Source: Nesterenkonia alba DSM 19423 (GTDB lineage Bacteria; Actinomycetota; Actinomycetes; Actinomycetales; Micrococcaceae). From it: a stretch of DNA of 64,000 nt. The DNA is taken from assembly GCF_000421745.1 (NCBI RefSeq), contig NZ_ATXP01000010.1, positions 1 to 64,000 of the forward strand, read 5' to 3'. This document shows, in pieces, positions 53,796 to 63,060 of this stretch; within the stretch, counting starts at the first letter, position 1, and every line of letters starts with the position of its first letter. Both the position numbers and the translations under genes were made by a program. The notes beneath the pieces are model-generated. The model was not told the DNA's origin, ran no database searches, and worked only from the letters and a program-made list of their open reading frames with translations.

Positions 53796-54202
53796 CCCCC
53801 AGGGGCCAGCCCCGCCTCAACAGGCACCCGCACCACGTAGCCGGCTCGCCGGTGCCACGCTGTGAGGCTGCGTGTCACATGAAGTTCACACAGATGTCAC
53901 CTTGTGTTCCGTGTGTCACGCCTGCCCGCTGCCCGCCGAGGCCTACATTGGGAGTGTCAGTTCACTGACCGGAAGGCCCAGCCAGCGCATGCCACACCGC
54001 TATAGGGGCCGGTTCGGTCCCTGGGCACGTAGCTACAGGGCCAACCGACCACCGTCCGATCATCGATGCGGGAACACACCGGGTCCTGCAGCCGAGGAGT
54101 CCGACGACGTCGACGACTTCGATATTGGGGAAGATGTCGAAGCCGACGCCGCACTGGACTACTGCGCTGCGGGGCCTTTTGAGTCCCCGGTCTGGAGAAA
54201 CT
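53796..54202 (+). other. 407-base gap: probable promoter and long structured leader of phoH
   Basis: No gene is supported here. TGTCAC occurs three times (53873, 53895, 53914), then TACATT (53944–53949) may be a -10 box, giving a leader near 245 bases. A 12-bp hairpin with two bulges spans 54010–54023 and 54036–54047. I match it to no known riboswitch. Confidence 0.45.
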
Positions 54203-55621
54203 GTGGCCGCCATCAACTCCGCACCCGCTGTTACCACTGACCTTGACACCACTCTGGCCGCCGAGGTCAACCAGAAATCCTATGTGCTCGACACCTCCGT
54301 GCTGTTGTCTGATCCCAAAGCCGTGCTGCGGTTCGCTGAGCATGAGGTCATCATCCCCATCGTGGTGATCTCCGAGCTGGAGAAGAAACGCCACGACTCG
54401 GAACTGGGCTACTACGCCCGATCCGCGCTGCGTCTGCTCGACGAACTACGTACCCGCTACGGTGCACTGAACCAGCCCATCCCGTTGAACGACGACGGTG
54501 GGCACCTGCTGGTGGAACTGAACCACATCGACCAGCAGGTCCTGCCCGCTGGGTTCCGCGGCCAGGACAACGACGCGCGGATTCTCGCCGTGGCCAAAAG
54601 TTTCGCCGATGAGGGCCGGGCAGTGACCGTGGTCTCGAAGGACCTGCCGATGCGGGTCAAAGCCTCCGCCATGGGGCTTGCCGCTGATGAGTACCGCAAT
54701 GAGTGGGTCACCGACTCCGGGTGGACCGGTATGGCTGAAGTTGCCGCCACTGAAGAGCAGGTGGCCGAGCTCTACGACGGCGAACGGATCGAGCTCGACG
54801 CCGCCGATCACGACCGGCACACTGCTGGCCCAGTGACCTCACTGTTGTCCCCGGCCAGTGTGGCGGCGTTGCCCACCAATACCGGGCTGGTGATCTCCTC
54901 CGGGCATGGTTCGGCCCTCGGACGGGTGAAGATCGACGCCACGAGTACTAAATACGTTCAGGTGGTCCGCGGTGACCGGGAAGTCTTCGGTCTCCACGGA
55001 CGTTCGGCCGAACAGCGCCTGGCCATCGACATGCTCATGGACCGGGAGATCGGCATTGTCTCCATGGGAGGCCGTGCCGGCACCGGAAAGTCCGCTCTGG
55101 CCCTGTGTGCCGGACTGGAAGCAGTCCTGGAGCGCCGCGAGCATAAGAAGATCATTGTCTTTAGGCCCCTCTACGCCGTCGGCGGCCAGGACTTGGGGTA
55201 TCTGCCTGGCACGGAGGCGGAGAAGATGAACCCCTGGGGTCAGGCCGTCTATGACACCCTCGGGGCACTGGTCAGTGAGAACGTGCTCGAGGAGATCATG
55301 GCCCGCGGGCTGCTGGAGGTGCTGCCACTGACCCACATTCGTGGCCGTTCCCTGCATGACGCCTGGGTCATCGTCGATGAAGCCCAATCCCTGGAGAAGA
55401 ACGTGCTGCTGACGGTGATGTCCCGGATGGGGCAGAACTCGAAGATCGTGCTCACCCACGATGTGGCCCAACGCGACAACCTACGAGTGGGTCGGCACGA
55501 CGGCGTCGGCGCAGTGGTGGAGATCCTCAAGGGCAACCCGCTCTTTGGGCACATCACCTTGACCCGCTCGGAGCGCAGCCGGATCGCCGCCCTGGTGACC
55601 GAACTGCTCGAAGAAGGCTGA
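54203..55621 (+). CDS. PIN-domain PhoH-type ATPase
   Basis: 472 residues from the GTG at 54203 (GGAGAA five bases upstream). The N-terminal PIN domain ([58 protein letters not shown]) has the acidic residues of a metal-dependent RNase. The C-terminal PhoH domain has Walker [14 protein letters not shown] near residue 290 and Walker [13 protein letters not shown] near 388. This is the PhoH2/YlaK arrangement, in which a helicase-like ATPase is fused to a ribonuclease. A long leader precedes it. Confidence 0.9.
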   Translation: MAAINSAPAVTTDLDTTLAAEVNQKSYVLDTSVLLSDPKAVLRFAEHEVIIPIVVISELEKKRHDSELGYYARSALRLLDELRTRYGALNQPIPLNDDGGHLLVELNHIDQQVLPAGFRGQDNDARILAVAKSFADEGRAVTVVSKDLPMRVKASAMGLAADEYRNEWVTDSGWTGMAEVAATEEQVAELYDGERIELDAADHDRHTAGPVTSLLSPASVAALPTNTGLVISSGHGSALGRVKIDATSTKYVQVVRGDREVFGLHGRSAEQRLAIDMLMDREIGIVSMGGRAGTGKSALALCAGLEAVLERREHKKIIVFRPLYAVGGQDLGYLPGTEAEKMNPWGQAVYDTLGALVSENVLEEIMARGLLEVLPLTHIRGRSLHDAWVIVDEAQSLEKNVLLTVMSRMGQNSKIVLTHDVAQRDNLRVGRHDGVGAVVEILKGNPLFGHITLTRSERSRIAALVTELLEEG

Positions 55622-55651
55622 ACAGCTCCACAGGCCACGGGACAGGACGGT

Positions 55652-56350
55652 TTAGGTGTTGGCTGGGTCGGTGCGACGGCGCCGGCCCAGCCGGCCGGTA
55701 TGAAACAGGGCGACGACGACGCCGGCCACCGCCCCTGAGAGGTGCCCGGTCCAGGAGACCCCACTGTTGCCCACCGGCAGCATGCCAAAGAGCATGGACA
55801 GCCCGTAGAAGAAGGTGACGAACACGGCGAAGACGATCGCCAGCAGCCGGCGCGAGAGGATGCCGTAGACCACCAGGAACGCGGCGAAACCGTAGATCAC
55901 CCCGGAGGCGCCGATGTGTAACCCACCGGCAGTGCCGTCCGGTCGCAGGGTCCACGGGGTGCCGATGATCCACAGGATCAGCCCGGAGAGCAGCCAAATC
56001 ATCACCATGATGGAGGGGAACCGCCGGGTCAACAGGGAAACCATCCCCCCGAGGACCAGCCAGGAGAAGGTGTTCCCCACAATGTGGCTGAAGCTCAGTG
56101 TGTGCACCAGCCCGCCGTGCAGCAACGGCATGAAGAGGACCCCACTGAGCCCATCGAGGCTGCGCGGACGCAACCCGAAGTTCACGTTGAGCCAGTTGCC
56201 GGTCAGGCCGTTGAGGATGAACACCAGCCACATCGCCGCCAGCGGGATCACCACCGGTAGGAATGTCCGCCAAAACGTGCGTTTCAAGTCCCCGCTGATG
56301 GAGCGCCAGTCGTCGTTGGGACTCTCGGGCGGCTGCAGGAAGGCGGACAT
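55652..56350 (-). CDS. Rhomboid-family intramembrane serine protease
   Basis: 232 residues, six to seven helices. Catalytic Ser is in LHIGASGVIYGFAAFLV and catalytic His in SWTGHLSGAVAGV; the upstream FSHIVGNTFSWLVLGG carries the conserved H-x-x-x-N. The dyad and GxSG are intact, so it is probably active in cleaving membrane proteins. It converges on phoH and is divergent from fumC. Confidence 0.9.
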   Translation of the reverse strand: MSAFLQPPESPNDDWRSISGDLKRTFWRTFLPVVIPLAAMWLVFILNGLTGNWLNVNFGLRPRSLDGLSGVLFMPLLHGGLVHTLSFSHIVGNTFSWLVLGGMVSLLTRRFPSIMVMIWLLSGLILWIIGTPWTLRPDGTAGGLHIGASGVIYGFAAFLVVYGILSRRLLAIVFAVFVTFFYGLSMLFGMLPVGNSGVSWTGHLSGAVAGVVVALFHTGRLGRRRRTDPANT

Positions 56351-56423
56351 GACACCAGGGTATCGGCCTCAGGGGAGCACCGAACCCTGAAACGTCCCTG
56401 ATCTGTCCCGGATCGGCGTCGTC

Positions 56424-56448
56424 GTCACGTGTCTGTCATCTACGTGAC
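56424..56448. promoter_or_regulatory. Inverted repeat around the fumC -35 region
   Basis: GTCACGT (56424–56430) and ACGTGAC (56442–56448) are perfect 7-bp arms 11 bases apart. A -35-like CTGTCA (56433–56438) lies between them, 18 bases before the -10. A protein bound here would block the promoter. The gap also serves the divergent rhomboid gene. Confidence 0.5.
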
Positions 56449-56456
56449 CCTGTTCA

Positions 56457-56462
56457 TAGAAT
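56457..56462 (+). promoter_or_regulatory. -10 box for leaderless fumC
   Basis: TAGAAT lies seven bases before the ATG at 56470 and overlaps the earlier in-frame ATG at 56461. Confidence 0.55.
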
Positions 56463-56469
56463 GAGGGCT

Positions 56470-57891
56470 ATGACTGAGACTTCAGCTGAGACCGAATACC
56501 GTATCGAGCGCGACACCATGGGTGAGGTAAAGGTGCCTGCCCATGCCCTCTACCGTGCCCAAACCCAGCGTGCGGTGGAGAACTTCCCGATCTCCGGCCG
56601 GACCCTGGAACGGGCTCACATTGAGGCGCTGGCCCGGGTGAAGAAAGCTGCGGCCAAGGCCAACGCTGAGCTCGGGGTACTCGACGCCGAACTGGCCGAG
56701 GCCATCGTCACCGCCGCCGAACAGGTGGAATCCGGGGAGCTCGACGAGCACTTCCCCGTCGATGTGTTCCAGACCGGCTCCGGGACCAGCTCCAATATGA
56801 ACACCAACGAGGTGCTCGCCACGTTGGCCAACCAGTACCTCAAGCACAAGGGCGCCGAAGGGGAGGTCCACCCCAACGACCACGTCAACGCCTCCCAGTC
56901 CTCCAATGACGTCTTCCCCACCAGTGTGCATGTGGCCGCCACTGGTGCCCTCATCAACGATCTCAAACCCGCTCTGGCGTACCTGGCCGAGGCTCTTGAG
57001 GACAAAGCCGGTGAATTCGCCAGTATCGTGAAATCCGGGCGTACCCACTTAATGGACGCCACTCCGGTGACCCTGGGGCAGGAGTTCTCCGGATACGCCG
57101 CTCAGGTGCGCTACGGGATTGAACGCATCGATGCCGCCCTACCGCGGGTGGCGGAAGTTCCCCTGGGCGGTACCGCAGTTGGTACCGGCATCAACACCCC
57201 GTTGGGTTTCGCTGAGAAAGCCATCGCTCACCTGGCTGAAGACACCGGCCTGCCGTTGACCGAGGCCCGTGACCACTTTGAGGCCCAGGCCAACCGGGAC
57301 GGGCTTGTTGAAGCCTCCGGGCAGCTGCGGACTATCGCGTACTCGCTGATGAAGATCAACAACGACCTGCGCTGGATGGGCTCAGGTCCCAACACCGGGC
57401 TGGGCGAGCTGGCCATCCCCGACCTGCAGCCTGGTTCCTCCATCATGCCCGGCAAGGTCAACCCGGTGATCTGCGAGTCCGCGATCCAGGTCTGCGCCCA
57501 AGTCATCGGCAATGACACCACCGTGGCGCTGTCCTCCACCAACGGTGCCTTCGAGCTCAATGTGGGTATCCCTGTCATGGCGCAGAACCTGCTGGAATCC
57601 ATCCGCCTGCTGACCAATACCTCCCGGGTCATGGCGGACAAGATGATTAAGGGACTCACCGCCAATGAGGAACGCTGCGCCTTCCTCGCCGGAGCATCCC
57701 CCTCGGTAGTGACGCCGCTGAACAAGTACATCGGATACGAGGCGGCCGCTGAGATCGCCAAGCACGCGGTGAAGAATAAGAAGACCGTGCGTGACGCCGT
57801 CGTCGAACTCGGCTACCTGGAGCGTGGTGAACTGACCGAAGAGCAGTTGGACAAAGCGCTCGACGTGATGGACATGACCCATCCCGGCTGA
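56470..57891 (+). CDS. fumC: Fumarate hydratase, class II
   Basis: 473 residues from the ATG at 56470; the ATG at 56461 is part of the -10 box. [71 protein letters not shown] and the mobile catalytic loop [15 protein letters not shown] near residue 322 are all present. It interconverts fumarate and malate. It is the iron-free class II enzyme. The stop is six bases before the second intergenic inverted repeat. Confidence 0.97.
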   Translation: MTETSAETEYRIERDTMGEVKVPAHALYRAQTQRAVENFPISGRTLERAHIEALARVKKAAAKANAELGVLDAELAEAIVTAAEQVESGELDEHFPVDVFQTGSGTSSNMNTNEVLATLANQYLKHKGAEGEVHPNDHVNASQSSNDVFPTSVHVAATGALINDLKPALAYLAEALEDKAGEFASIVKSGRTHLMDATPVTLGQEFSGYAAQVRYGIERIDAALPRVAEVPLGGTAVGTGINTPLGFAEKAIAHLAEDTGLPLTEARDHFEAQANRDGLVEASGQLRTIAYSLMKINNDLRWMGSGPNTGLGELAIPDLQPGSSIMPGKVNPVICESAIQVCAQVIGNDTTVALSSTNGAFELNVGIPVMAQNLLESIRLLTNTSRVMADKMIKGLTANEERCAFLAGASPSVVTPLNKYIGYEAAAEIAKHAVKNKKTVRDAVVELGYLERGELTEEQLDKALDVMDMTHPG

Positions 57892-57896
57892 GTGCA

Positions 57897-57967
57897 GCTT
57901 TTTCATCACCTGATGTACACCGCCTCACGCGATCGCGTGATGAACCGTACATCAGGTGATGAAAAGC
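57897..57967. repeat. Intergenic inverted repeat, copy 2 (after fumC)
   Basis: Perfect 19-bp arms TTTTCATCACCTGATGTAC (57900–57918) and GTACATCAGGTGATGAAAA (57947–57965), with outer GC pairs and one bulged T. The centre contains a 16-bp palindrome TCACGCGATCGCGTGA (57925–57940). The arms match copy 1 at 34.5 kb; the centre does not. It fills the whole gap between the stops of fumC and the NUDIX gene. Confidence 0.88.
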
Positions 57968-58459
57968 CTAGAAGCGAGTGGGGGCGTTGGTCTCCACAGC
58001 CCAGAGGATGCGTTCGCGGTGCTGGGAGGTGAACGGTTCGGGCAGGGCATCAACCGGGAACCAGCCGACCTCGGTGGACTCATCATCGCCGATGTGCGCC
58101 GCGCCGGAGACATACTCCATTTCAAAGGCGATGTCGACGAACTGGCACCGGTCGCCGTTGGGGTAGACCACGAGCCCGTGATCGGACACTGCGGTGACGC
58201 GCACGGGTCGCGCCTGGACCCCGGTCTCCTCGGCCACTTCCCGCACTGCGGCCTGTGCGGGGGACTCGCCGGGTTCCATGATCCCAGAGGTGGCACCCCA
58301 GTCGCCGTTATCGGCCCGGCGCACCAACAGCACTTCCGCCGTGGGTAGACGGACCCCCTCAGTCTCGCGACGGAGCACCACGGCAGTCACTGCCGGCAGC
58401 AGCAGCTCTTTGGTTCCGATGTCGCGGCGTAGTTCTCTGATGAAATCCGGGGTAGCCAT
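57968..58459 (-). CDS. NUDIX hydrolase
   Basis: 163 residues from the ATG at 58459. TAGGGT on the minus strand (58472–58467) is seven bases upstream, so the start is probably leaderless. The NUDIX box MEPGESPAQAAVREVAEETGV covers residues about 65–85, with the catalytic REVAEETG intact. The family removes nucleoside diphosphate derivatives; the substrate is not evident. VLLVRRADNGDW and a C-terminal region with EVGWFPVDALPE are typical. Confidence 0.9.
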   Translation of the reverse strand: MATPDFIRELRRDIGTKELLLPAVTAVVLRRETEGVRLPTAEVLLVRRADNGDWGATSGIMEPGESPAQAAVREVAEETGVQARPVRVTAVSDHGLVVYPNGDRCQFVDIAFEMEYVSGAAHIGDDESTEVGWFPVDALPEPFTSQHRERILWAVETNAPTRF

Positions 58460-58511
58460 GCGTATCACCCTACGGGAGCAGGCGGGAGGCAGAACCGACC
58501 AGGGTGGTCGG

Positions 58512-59030
58512 TCAGGAGCCGAACACTAGCGCCAGGGCAGTGCCGAGGATGAGAAAGGGCCCGAACGGGATATTGGTCCGCCGCGAGGCCCGTCCGGTGA
58601 GCACCAACACCACTGCGGTCACCCCGCCGAGCACGAAAGAGAGCAACACTGCAGCGGCGAACGCCTCCCATCCCAGGAACCCGGCGTGCATCCCGAGCAC
58701 GACGGCGAGTTTCGCATCCCCCATCCCCACCGACGGGGGATGCAACAGCCGGATCCCCAGGAAGAGCCCTCCCCAGATCAATCCCGCCAGCACCGCCCGG
58801 CCCAGTCCTGGTAAGTCACTGAGCAGCAGCGTGACCAGCATGAGCAGCCCTGCGGTGATCCCCGCCCAGGGGTAGACGATTCGGTTGGGCAACCGATGCT
58901 CCTTGGCATCGATGAACGCCAAGGCGGTGCCGCAGACCGCGAACACCGCCCCGCCGACGAGCAGGAGCAGACCAGCGGCGATCTGCGCCGGTGAACCTGA
59001 GGTAATGAGATCTCCGATGAGCGGAATCAC
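58512..59030 (-). CDS. A24 prepilin-peptidase-like protein
   Basis: 172 residues, about five helices, from a GTG at 59030 with TAAGCT (59042–59037, minus strand) six bases before it. The two catalytic Asp residues lie in AFIDAKEHRLPNRIVY and in SVGMGDAKLAVVLG, the latter being the GxGD motif. Only the peptidase part is present, without the N-methylation domain, as in actinobacterial Tad/Flp systems. No pilus genes are nearby. Confidence 0.9.
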   Translation of the reverse strand: MIPLIGDLITSGSPAQIAAGLLLLVGGAVFAVCGTALAFIDAKEHRLPNRIVYPWAGITAGLLMLVTLLLSDLPGLGRAVLAGLIWGGLFLGIRLLHPPSVGMGDAKLAVVLGMHAGFLGWEAFAAAVLLSFVLGGVTAVVLVLTGRASRRTNIPFGPFLILGTALALVFGS

Positions 59031-59146
59031 AGCTCCAGCTTAAAAACCCACATGCAGCGAGGAAAACCGACCCCGGCTCGCTTGTGGAAAACCACCCTGG
59101 TGTGCCGTCGGAGAGCACGACCCAAAAAGTTTAAGACCCGCCGTGG

Positions 59147-59764
59147 TTACAGATCACCGATGGTGGTGACCGGATCCGCCCGGCCCTCAGCCAAACGGTA
59201 GGTCACCCCGACCACGGCGGTTCGTCCGGTCTCCACCGCCTCGTGCAGCACCCGGGAATGGTTTGTCAGCCGAGCCGCAGTCTGCTTGACGTGCTCCTCC
59301 ACGGTGAGGTTGACCTCCTCGATACCGGCCCGCTGGGCCGCCAAGACCGAAGGAAGGATCCGCTCCACCAGCCCGCGGACATAACCCTCCGGCATGTCAC
59401 CGCTGCGAGCGGACTCCACCGCTGCGGTGACCGCGCCGCAGGAATCATGCCCCAGCACCACGATCAACGGAACACGCAGCGACTCCACACTGAATTCCAA
59501 AGACCCAAGTACGGCGTCGTCGATGACCTGCCCCGCGGTGCGCACCACGAACACATCACCTAACCCCACATCGAAGATGATCTCCGCGGCGAGCCGAGAA
59601 TCCGAGCAGCCAAAGATCACCGCCATCGGGTTCTGCGACTCAGTCAACGACGAACGCCGCGCGGCGTTTTGGTTCGGGTGGGCCACATCGCCGGAGACAA
59701 ACCGGGCGTTGCCTTCCCGCAGCAACTGCCAGGCTTCGGCTGGGGTGGGCTGTTTAGGGCTCAT
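59147..59764 (-). CDS. Beta-class carbonic anhydrase
   Basis: 205 residues from the ATG at 59764. Zinc ligands: FGCSDSRLAAEIIFDVG (Cys with the Asp/Arg pair) and VLGHDSCGAV (His and Cys). It interconverts carbon dioxide and bicarbonate. The start overlaps the DUF4245 stop by 11 bases. Length is usual for the class. The 116 bases between its stop and the A24 gene hold nothing I recognise. Confidence 0.94.
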   Translation of the reverse strand: MSPKQPTPAEAWQLLREGNARFVSGDVAHPNQNAARRSSLTESQNPMAVIFGCSDSRLAAEIIFDVGLGDVFVVRTAGQVIDDAVLGSLEFSVESLRVPLIVVLGHDSCGAVTAAVESARSGDMPEGYVRGLVERILPSVLAAQRAGIEEVNLTVEEHVKQTAARLTNHSRVLHEAVETGRTAVVGVTYRLAEGRADPVTTIGDL

Positions 59765-60500
59765 CGTGCTCGATCTCCTCCCCGATGGCAGCGATGATCG
59801 CCTCCATCGCCTGGTCGAACTCGCCGTCCTCGGCGTCCCCGCGCACCACCACAGTGGTGCCGTCGATGCTGTTTTCCTCTGCTTCCAGCACGTAGTAGCG
59901 TCGCCCGTCCTGTTCGCGCGTTTCGAACTGAAGCCCCTCGATCGTCGCCGACCCGGTGGTTGGTGCCTGCTCGGTTTCCTCATTGACCCAGGCGGGGTTG
60001 GCCTCATCGGTCTGCGCGAAGCCGATGAAGTCCACCGCCTCAGTGGTGTACCCGACCTCCCAGACATCCACGCCGAACTCCGCGCGGGTCTCCCACCGAG
60101 CGTAATTGGCGGTCCAGCCCTCCGGCACATCGGGGGCGATGGGGGCGAACTCCGCAGCCGAAGCCGTCCACACCGCAGCCTCGTGGACGTCTTCGTCGCG
60201 CTGGAACTGGACATCGGGCTCGGGATTCATAAACCACAGCACCGCGAGCAGTCCGGTCAGTACCGCCATGGTGAGGATCATCCCCATCATCGGGGTGGTC
60301 AGGCGCTTGGCCTGGGACTCGGTCAGCTGCACTTTCGGCTGCTCGTCCTCCGCGGGGCCGTCGGTGGCCTGCTGCGCTGCGGAATCACCCTGGGGGGCAG
60401 TGTTCTGCGTGGGTGTGGGGCGGCTCGCCACCTCGGCGTTCTCCGTCTGGGCAGGGTCAGTCTGCGGGGTGTCCGGGGTCTCAGTGGGCCTGTCTGTCAC
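59754..60500 (-). CDS. DUF4245 membrane-anchored protein
   Basis: 248 residues from the GTG at 60500, seven bases after a GAGAAT box; a longer open frame continues upstream but is antisense to the glpX promoter. About 75 Pro/Thr/Gln-rich residues are followed by one membrane helix (MMGMILTMAVLTGLLAVLWF) and an extracytoplasmic domain with VPEGWTANYARWE and WEVGYTTEAVDFIGFAQT. This is the DUF4245 pattern found next to glpX in actinobacteria. Function unknown. Confidence 0.87.
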   Translation of the reverse strand: MTDRPTETPDTPQTDPAQTENAEVASRPTPTQNTAPQGDSAAQQATDGPAEDEQPKVQLTESQAKRLTTPMMGMILTMAVLTGLLAVLWFMNPEPDVQFQRDEDVHEAAVWTASAAEFAPIAPDVPEGWTANYARWETRAEFGVDVWEVGYTTEAVDFIGFAQTDEANPAWVNEETEQAPTTGSATIEGLQFETREQDGRRYYVLEAEENSIDGTTVVVRGDAEDGEFDQAMEAIIAAIGEEIEHDEP

Positions 60501-60620
60501 GGCAGCTATTCTCTCATCACCGCGCAGAACCCCGCCGCAGACCCCCGGGCGATATGCTGGCCCCAAGCCTGACGAGGATGTCGGGTTGGTATCCGAGACA
60601 CGTGAGGGACTGCAGACCGC

Positions 60621-61655
60621 ATGACTGTTGAACACGACGACTCCCAGGACTACGCCCACCTCAACCCCCGCCTGGCGGTGGGGGACGACGAGCCCGACCG
60701 CAACCTCGCCCTGGAGCTGGTGCGCGTGACCGAGGCGGCCTCCATCGCCGGTGGTGCCTGGGTCGGCCGCGGCGACAAGAACGGCGCCGACGGTGCCGCC
60801 GTGGACGCGATGCGCTCGCTACTGGACACCGTCAACCTCAACGGGGTGGTCGTCATCGGGGAGGGGGAGAAGGATGAAGCCCCCATGCTGTACAACGGCG
60901 AACGCGTCGGAAACGGCACCGGTCCGGAGGCCGACGTCGCCGTGGACCCCATCGACGGCACTCGCCTGACTGCCCTGGGCTACAACAACGCACTGGCTGT
61001 GTTGGCGGTGGCCGAGCGGGGATCCATGTTCGACCCCTCAGCGGTGTTCTACATGGAAAAGCTCGTCACCGGCCCCGAAGCCGCGGACATGGTGGATCTG
61101 CGCCTGCCGGTGAAGCAGAACCTGCACCTCATCGCCAAGGCGACGGGCAAACGGATCGACCAACTCAATGTGTGCGTGCTGGACCGACCCCGCCACTCCA
61201 AGCTGGTGGAGGAGATTCGAGAAGCCGGTGCCCGGACCCGATTCATCATGGACGGCGACGTCGCTGGTGGGATCGCAGCGGCCCGGGAAGGTTCCGGGGT
61301 AGACGTGCTCATGGGCACTGGGGGAACTCCTGAAGGCATCGTCACCGCCTGCGCGATCCGCGCCATCGGGGGAGTCATCCAGGGGCGTCTGGCTCCCAAA
61401 GACGAACAGGAGCGTGAGCAGGCGGCAGAAGCCGGACACGACGTCGACACGATCCTCAGAACCGAGGAACTCGTCACCTCAGACAACTGCTACTTCGCCG
61501 CCACGGGAATCACCGACGGCGATCTGTTGCGTGGGGTGCGATACCACGGGGACCGGGTGTTCACCCAGTCGATTGTCATGCGCGCCAAATCGGGCACCGT
61601 TCGCATCGTCGAGGCCGAGCACCAGGCCCGCAAATGGGAAAGCTATACCCGCTAA
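60621..61655 (+). CDS. glpX: Fructose-1,6-bisphosphatase, class II
   Basis: 344 residues. VRVTEAASIAGGAWVGRGDK, VVVIGEGEKDEAPML, VAVDPIDGTRLTALGYNNAL (metal site) and MGTGGTPEGIVTACAIRAIGG are the GlpX signature. It dephosphorylates fructose-1,6-bisphosphate in gluconeogenesis and is the main FBPase of actinobacteria. TATGCT at 60553–60558 may be its -10. Close to fumC, as commonly seen. Confidence 0.95.
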   Translation: MTVEHDDSQDYAHLNPRLAVGDDEPDRNLALELVRVTEAASIAGGAWVGRGDKNGADGAAVDAMRSLLDTVNLNGVVVIGEGEKDEAPMLYNGERVGNGTGPEADVAVDPIDGTRLTALGYNNALAVLAVAERGSMFDPSAVFYMEKLVTGPEAADMVDLRLPVKQNLHLIAKATGKRIDQLNVCVLDRPRHSKLVEEIREAGARTRFIMDGDVAGGIAAAREGSGVDVLMGTGGTPEGIVTACAIRAIGGVIQGRLAPKDEQEREQAAEAGHDVDTILRTEELVTSDNCYFAATGITDGDLLRGVRYHGDRVFTQSIVMRAKSGTVRIVEAEHQARKWESYTR

Positions 61656-61718
61656 CGATCCACTCTGCTCCTACCCCTTGTGGGTGCTGACCTGGTGTTT
61701 CAGAATGGAAGAGGCACT

Positions 61719-61734
61719 GTGAGGTCCGTCTCAC
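61719..61734. promoter_or_regulatory. Inverted repeat upstream of fdhA
   Basis: GTGAG-GTCCGT-CTCAC is a perfect 5-bp inverted repeat with a six-base spacer, 40 bases before the fdhA start. Its architecture is like the TGTGAC-N6-GTCACA site before ald. It could bind a dimeric regulator. Confidence 0.35.
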
Positions 61735-61774
61735 GGTCCAGCATCGGTCTGCCCGCAACGTCAGGAGAGAGGTC

Positions 61775-62992
61775 ATGACGAGCACCAACCGCATTGTCAC
61801 GTACAAGGGTCCCGGGAAAGTCGACGTCGAGACGTACGACTATCCGAAGCTGGAAATCCCGCAAGAGGTCGCTGACCACTTCGGCATCCCCACCAAGGCA
61901 CCCCACGCGGTGATCCTCAAAGTCGTCACCACCAATATCTGTGGCTCCGACCAGCACATGGTCCGTGGCCGCACCACAGCCCCAGAGGGTCAGACCCTGG
62001 GGCACGAGATCACCGGGGAAGTCGTCGAAGCCGGTGAAGACGTCCTCTTCGTCAAAGAAGGGGACATCTGTTCGGTGCCCTTCAACATCGCCTGCGGCCG
62101 GTGCCGGTTGTGTTTCGAAGGCAAAACTGGCATCTGTCTCAACGTCAACCCGGCCCGTGCCGGCGCCGCCTACGGTTACGTGGACATGGGCGGCTGGGTC
62201 GGCGGCCAGGCCCAGTACGTCATGGTGCCCTACGCTGACTTCAACCTGCTGCGCTTCCCCGACCGGGACCAGGCACTGGAGAAGATCCTGGATCTCACCA
62301 TGCTCTCGGACATCTTCCCCACCGGCTACCACGGCGCCTACACCGCAGGGGTGACCACCGGCTCTACTGTCTACGTCGCCGGAGCCGGGCCAGTGGGACT
62401 GGCAGCTGCGCTTTCTGCCCAACTATTGGGAGCCTCCGTGGTGATGGTCGGGGACATGAACGCCGACCGGCTCAAGCAAGCCGAGAGCTTCGGCTGCGTG
62501 GGCATCGACCTCTCCACCGAGGGCGACCTTCCGGACAAGATCGCTGAGATCACCGGGGAACCGGAGGTCGACGCTGCAGTCGACGCCGTCGGGTTCGAAG
62601 CCCGCGGCCACGGAGAATCAGCCGCAGAGAATCCAGCCACCGTGCTCAACGACTGTATGGAAGTCGGCCGGGCAGGTTCGGGTATCGGAATCCCCGGGCT
62701 CTACGTCACCGGAGACCCAGGAGCTCCCGACGACGCCGCCAAAGCAGGTCAGATCGGCATCAAATTCGGTCTCGGCTGGGCCAAGTCACAGTACATGGTG
62801 ACCGGTCAATGCCCGGTCAAACAGTACAACCGGCAGCTGATGAACCTGATCCTCAGCGACAAGGCCCCCATCGCCAAGGCCGTTAACGCCCAGACCATCA
62901 GCCTTGATGAAGCCCCGGACGGTTACCAACAGTTCGACAGCGGGGCGGCGAAGAAATTCGTCATCGACCCCCACGGCATGGTCCCCGCCTGA
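61775..62992 (+). CDS. fdhA: Glutathione-independent formaldehyde dehydrogenase
   Basis: 405 residues; GGAGAG precedes the ATG. The zinc-dependent alcohol dehydrogenase fold is shown by NICGSDQHMVRGRT (catalytic Cys), GHEITGEVVEAGEDV, the structural zinc loop FNIACGRCRLCFEGKTGIC, and VYVAGAGPVGLAAALSA for NAD. The insert after AVGFEARGHG is typical of the Pseudomonas putida-type enzyme (about 398 residues). It oxidises formaldehyde, or dismutates aldehydes, with tightly bound NAD and no thiol cofactor. It ends in a shared terminator. Confidence 0.92.
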   Translation: MTSTNRIVTYKGPGKVDVETYDYPKLEIPQEVADHFGIPTKAPHAVILKVVTTNICGSDQHMVRGRTTAPEGQTLGHEITGEVVEAGEDVLFVKEGDICSVPFNIACGRCRLCFEGKTGICLNVNPARAGAAYGYVDMGGWVGGQAQYVMVPYADFNLLRFPDRDQALEKILDLTMLSDIFPTGYHGAYTAGVTTGSTVYVAGAGPVGLAAALSAQLLGASVVMVGDMNADRLKQAESFGCVGIDLSTEGDLPDKIAEITGEPEVDAAVDAVGFEARGHGESAAENPATVLNDCMEVGRAGSGIGIPGLYVTGDPGAPDDAAKAGQIGIKFGLGWAKSQYMVTGQCPVKQYNRQLMNLILSDKAPIAKAVNAQTISLDEAPDGYQQFDSGAAKKFVIDPHGMVPA

Positions 62993-63024
62993 GGTTTCCT
63001 CACACCACGAACGAGCCCATCAGA

Positions 63025-63060
63025 GGTCCCCTGCCGGTAGCTTCACACCGGTGGGGGACC
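63025..63060. terminator. Hairpin between convergent fdhA and nuclease genes
   Basis: GGTCCCCTGCCGGT (63025–63038) and ACCGGTGGGGGACC (63047–63060) form a 14-bp stem with two G·U pairs and an eight-base loop. It overlaps the last codons of the minus-strand gene. Confidence 0.65.

Noticed and set aside
53872..54240. Open frame of 122 codons in the phoH leader
   Set aside because: Overlaps the phoH start, contains the repeated TGTCAC boxes and shows no domain pattern.
56461..56469. ATG at 56461 as the fumC start
   Set aside because: It forms the end of the TAGAAT -10 box, so it would not be in a transcript starting near 56470.
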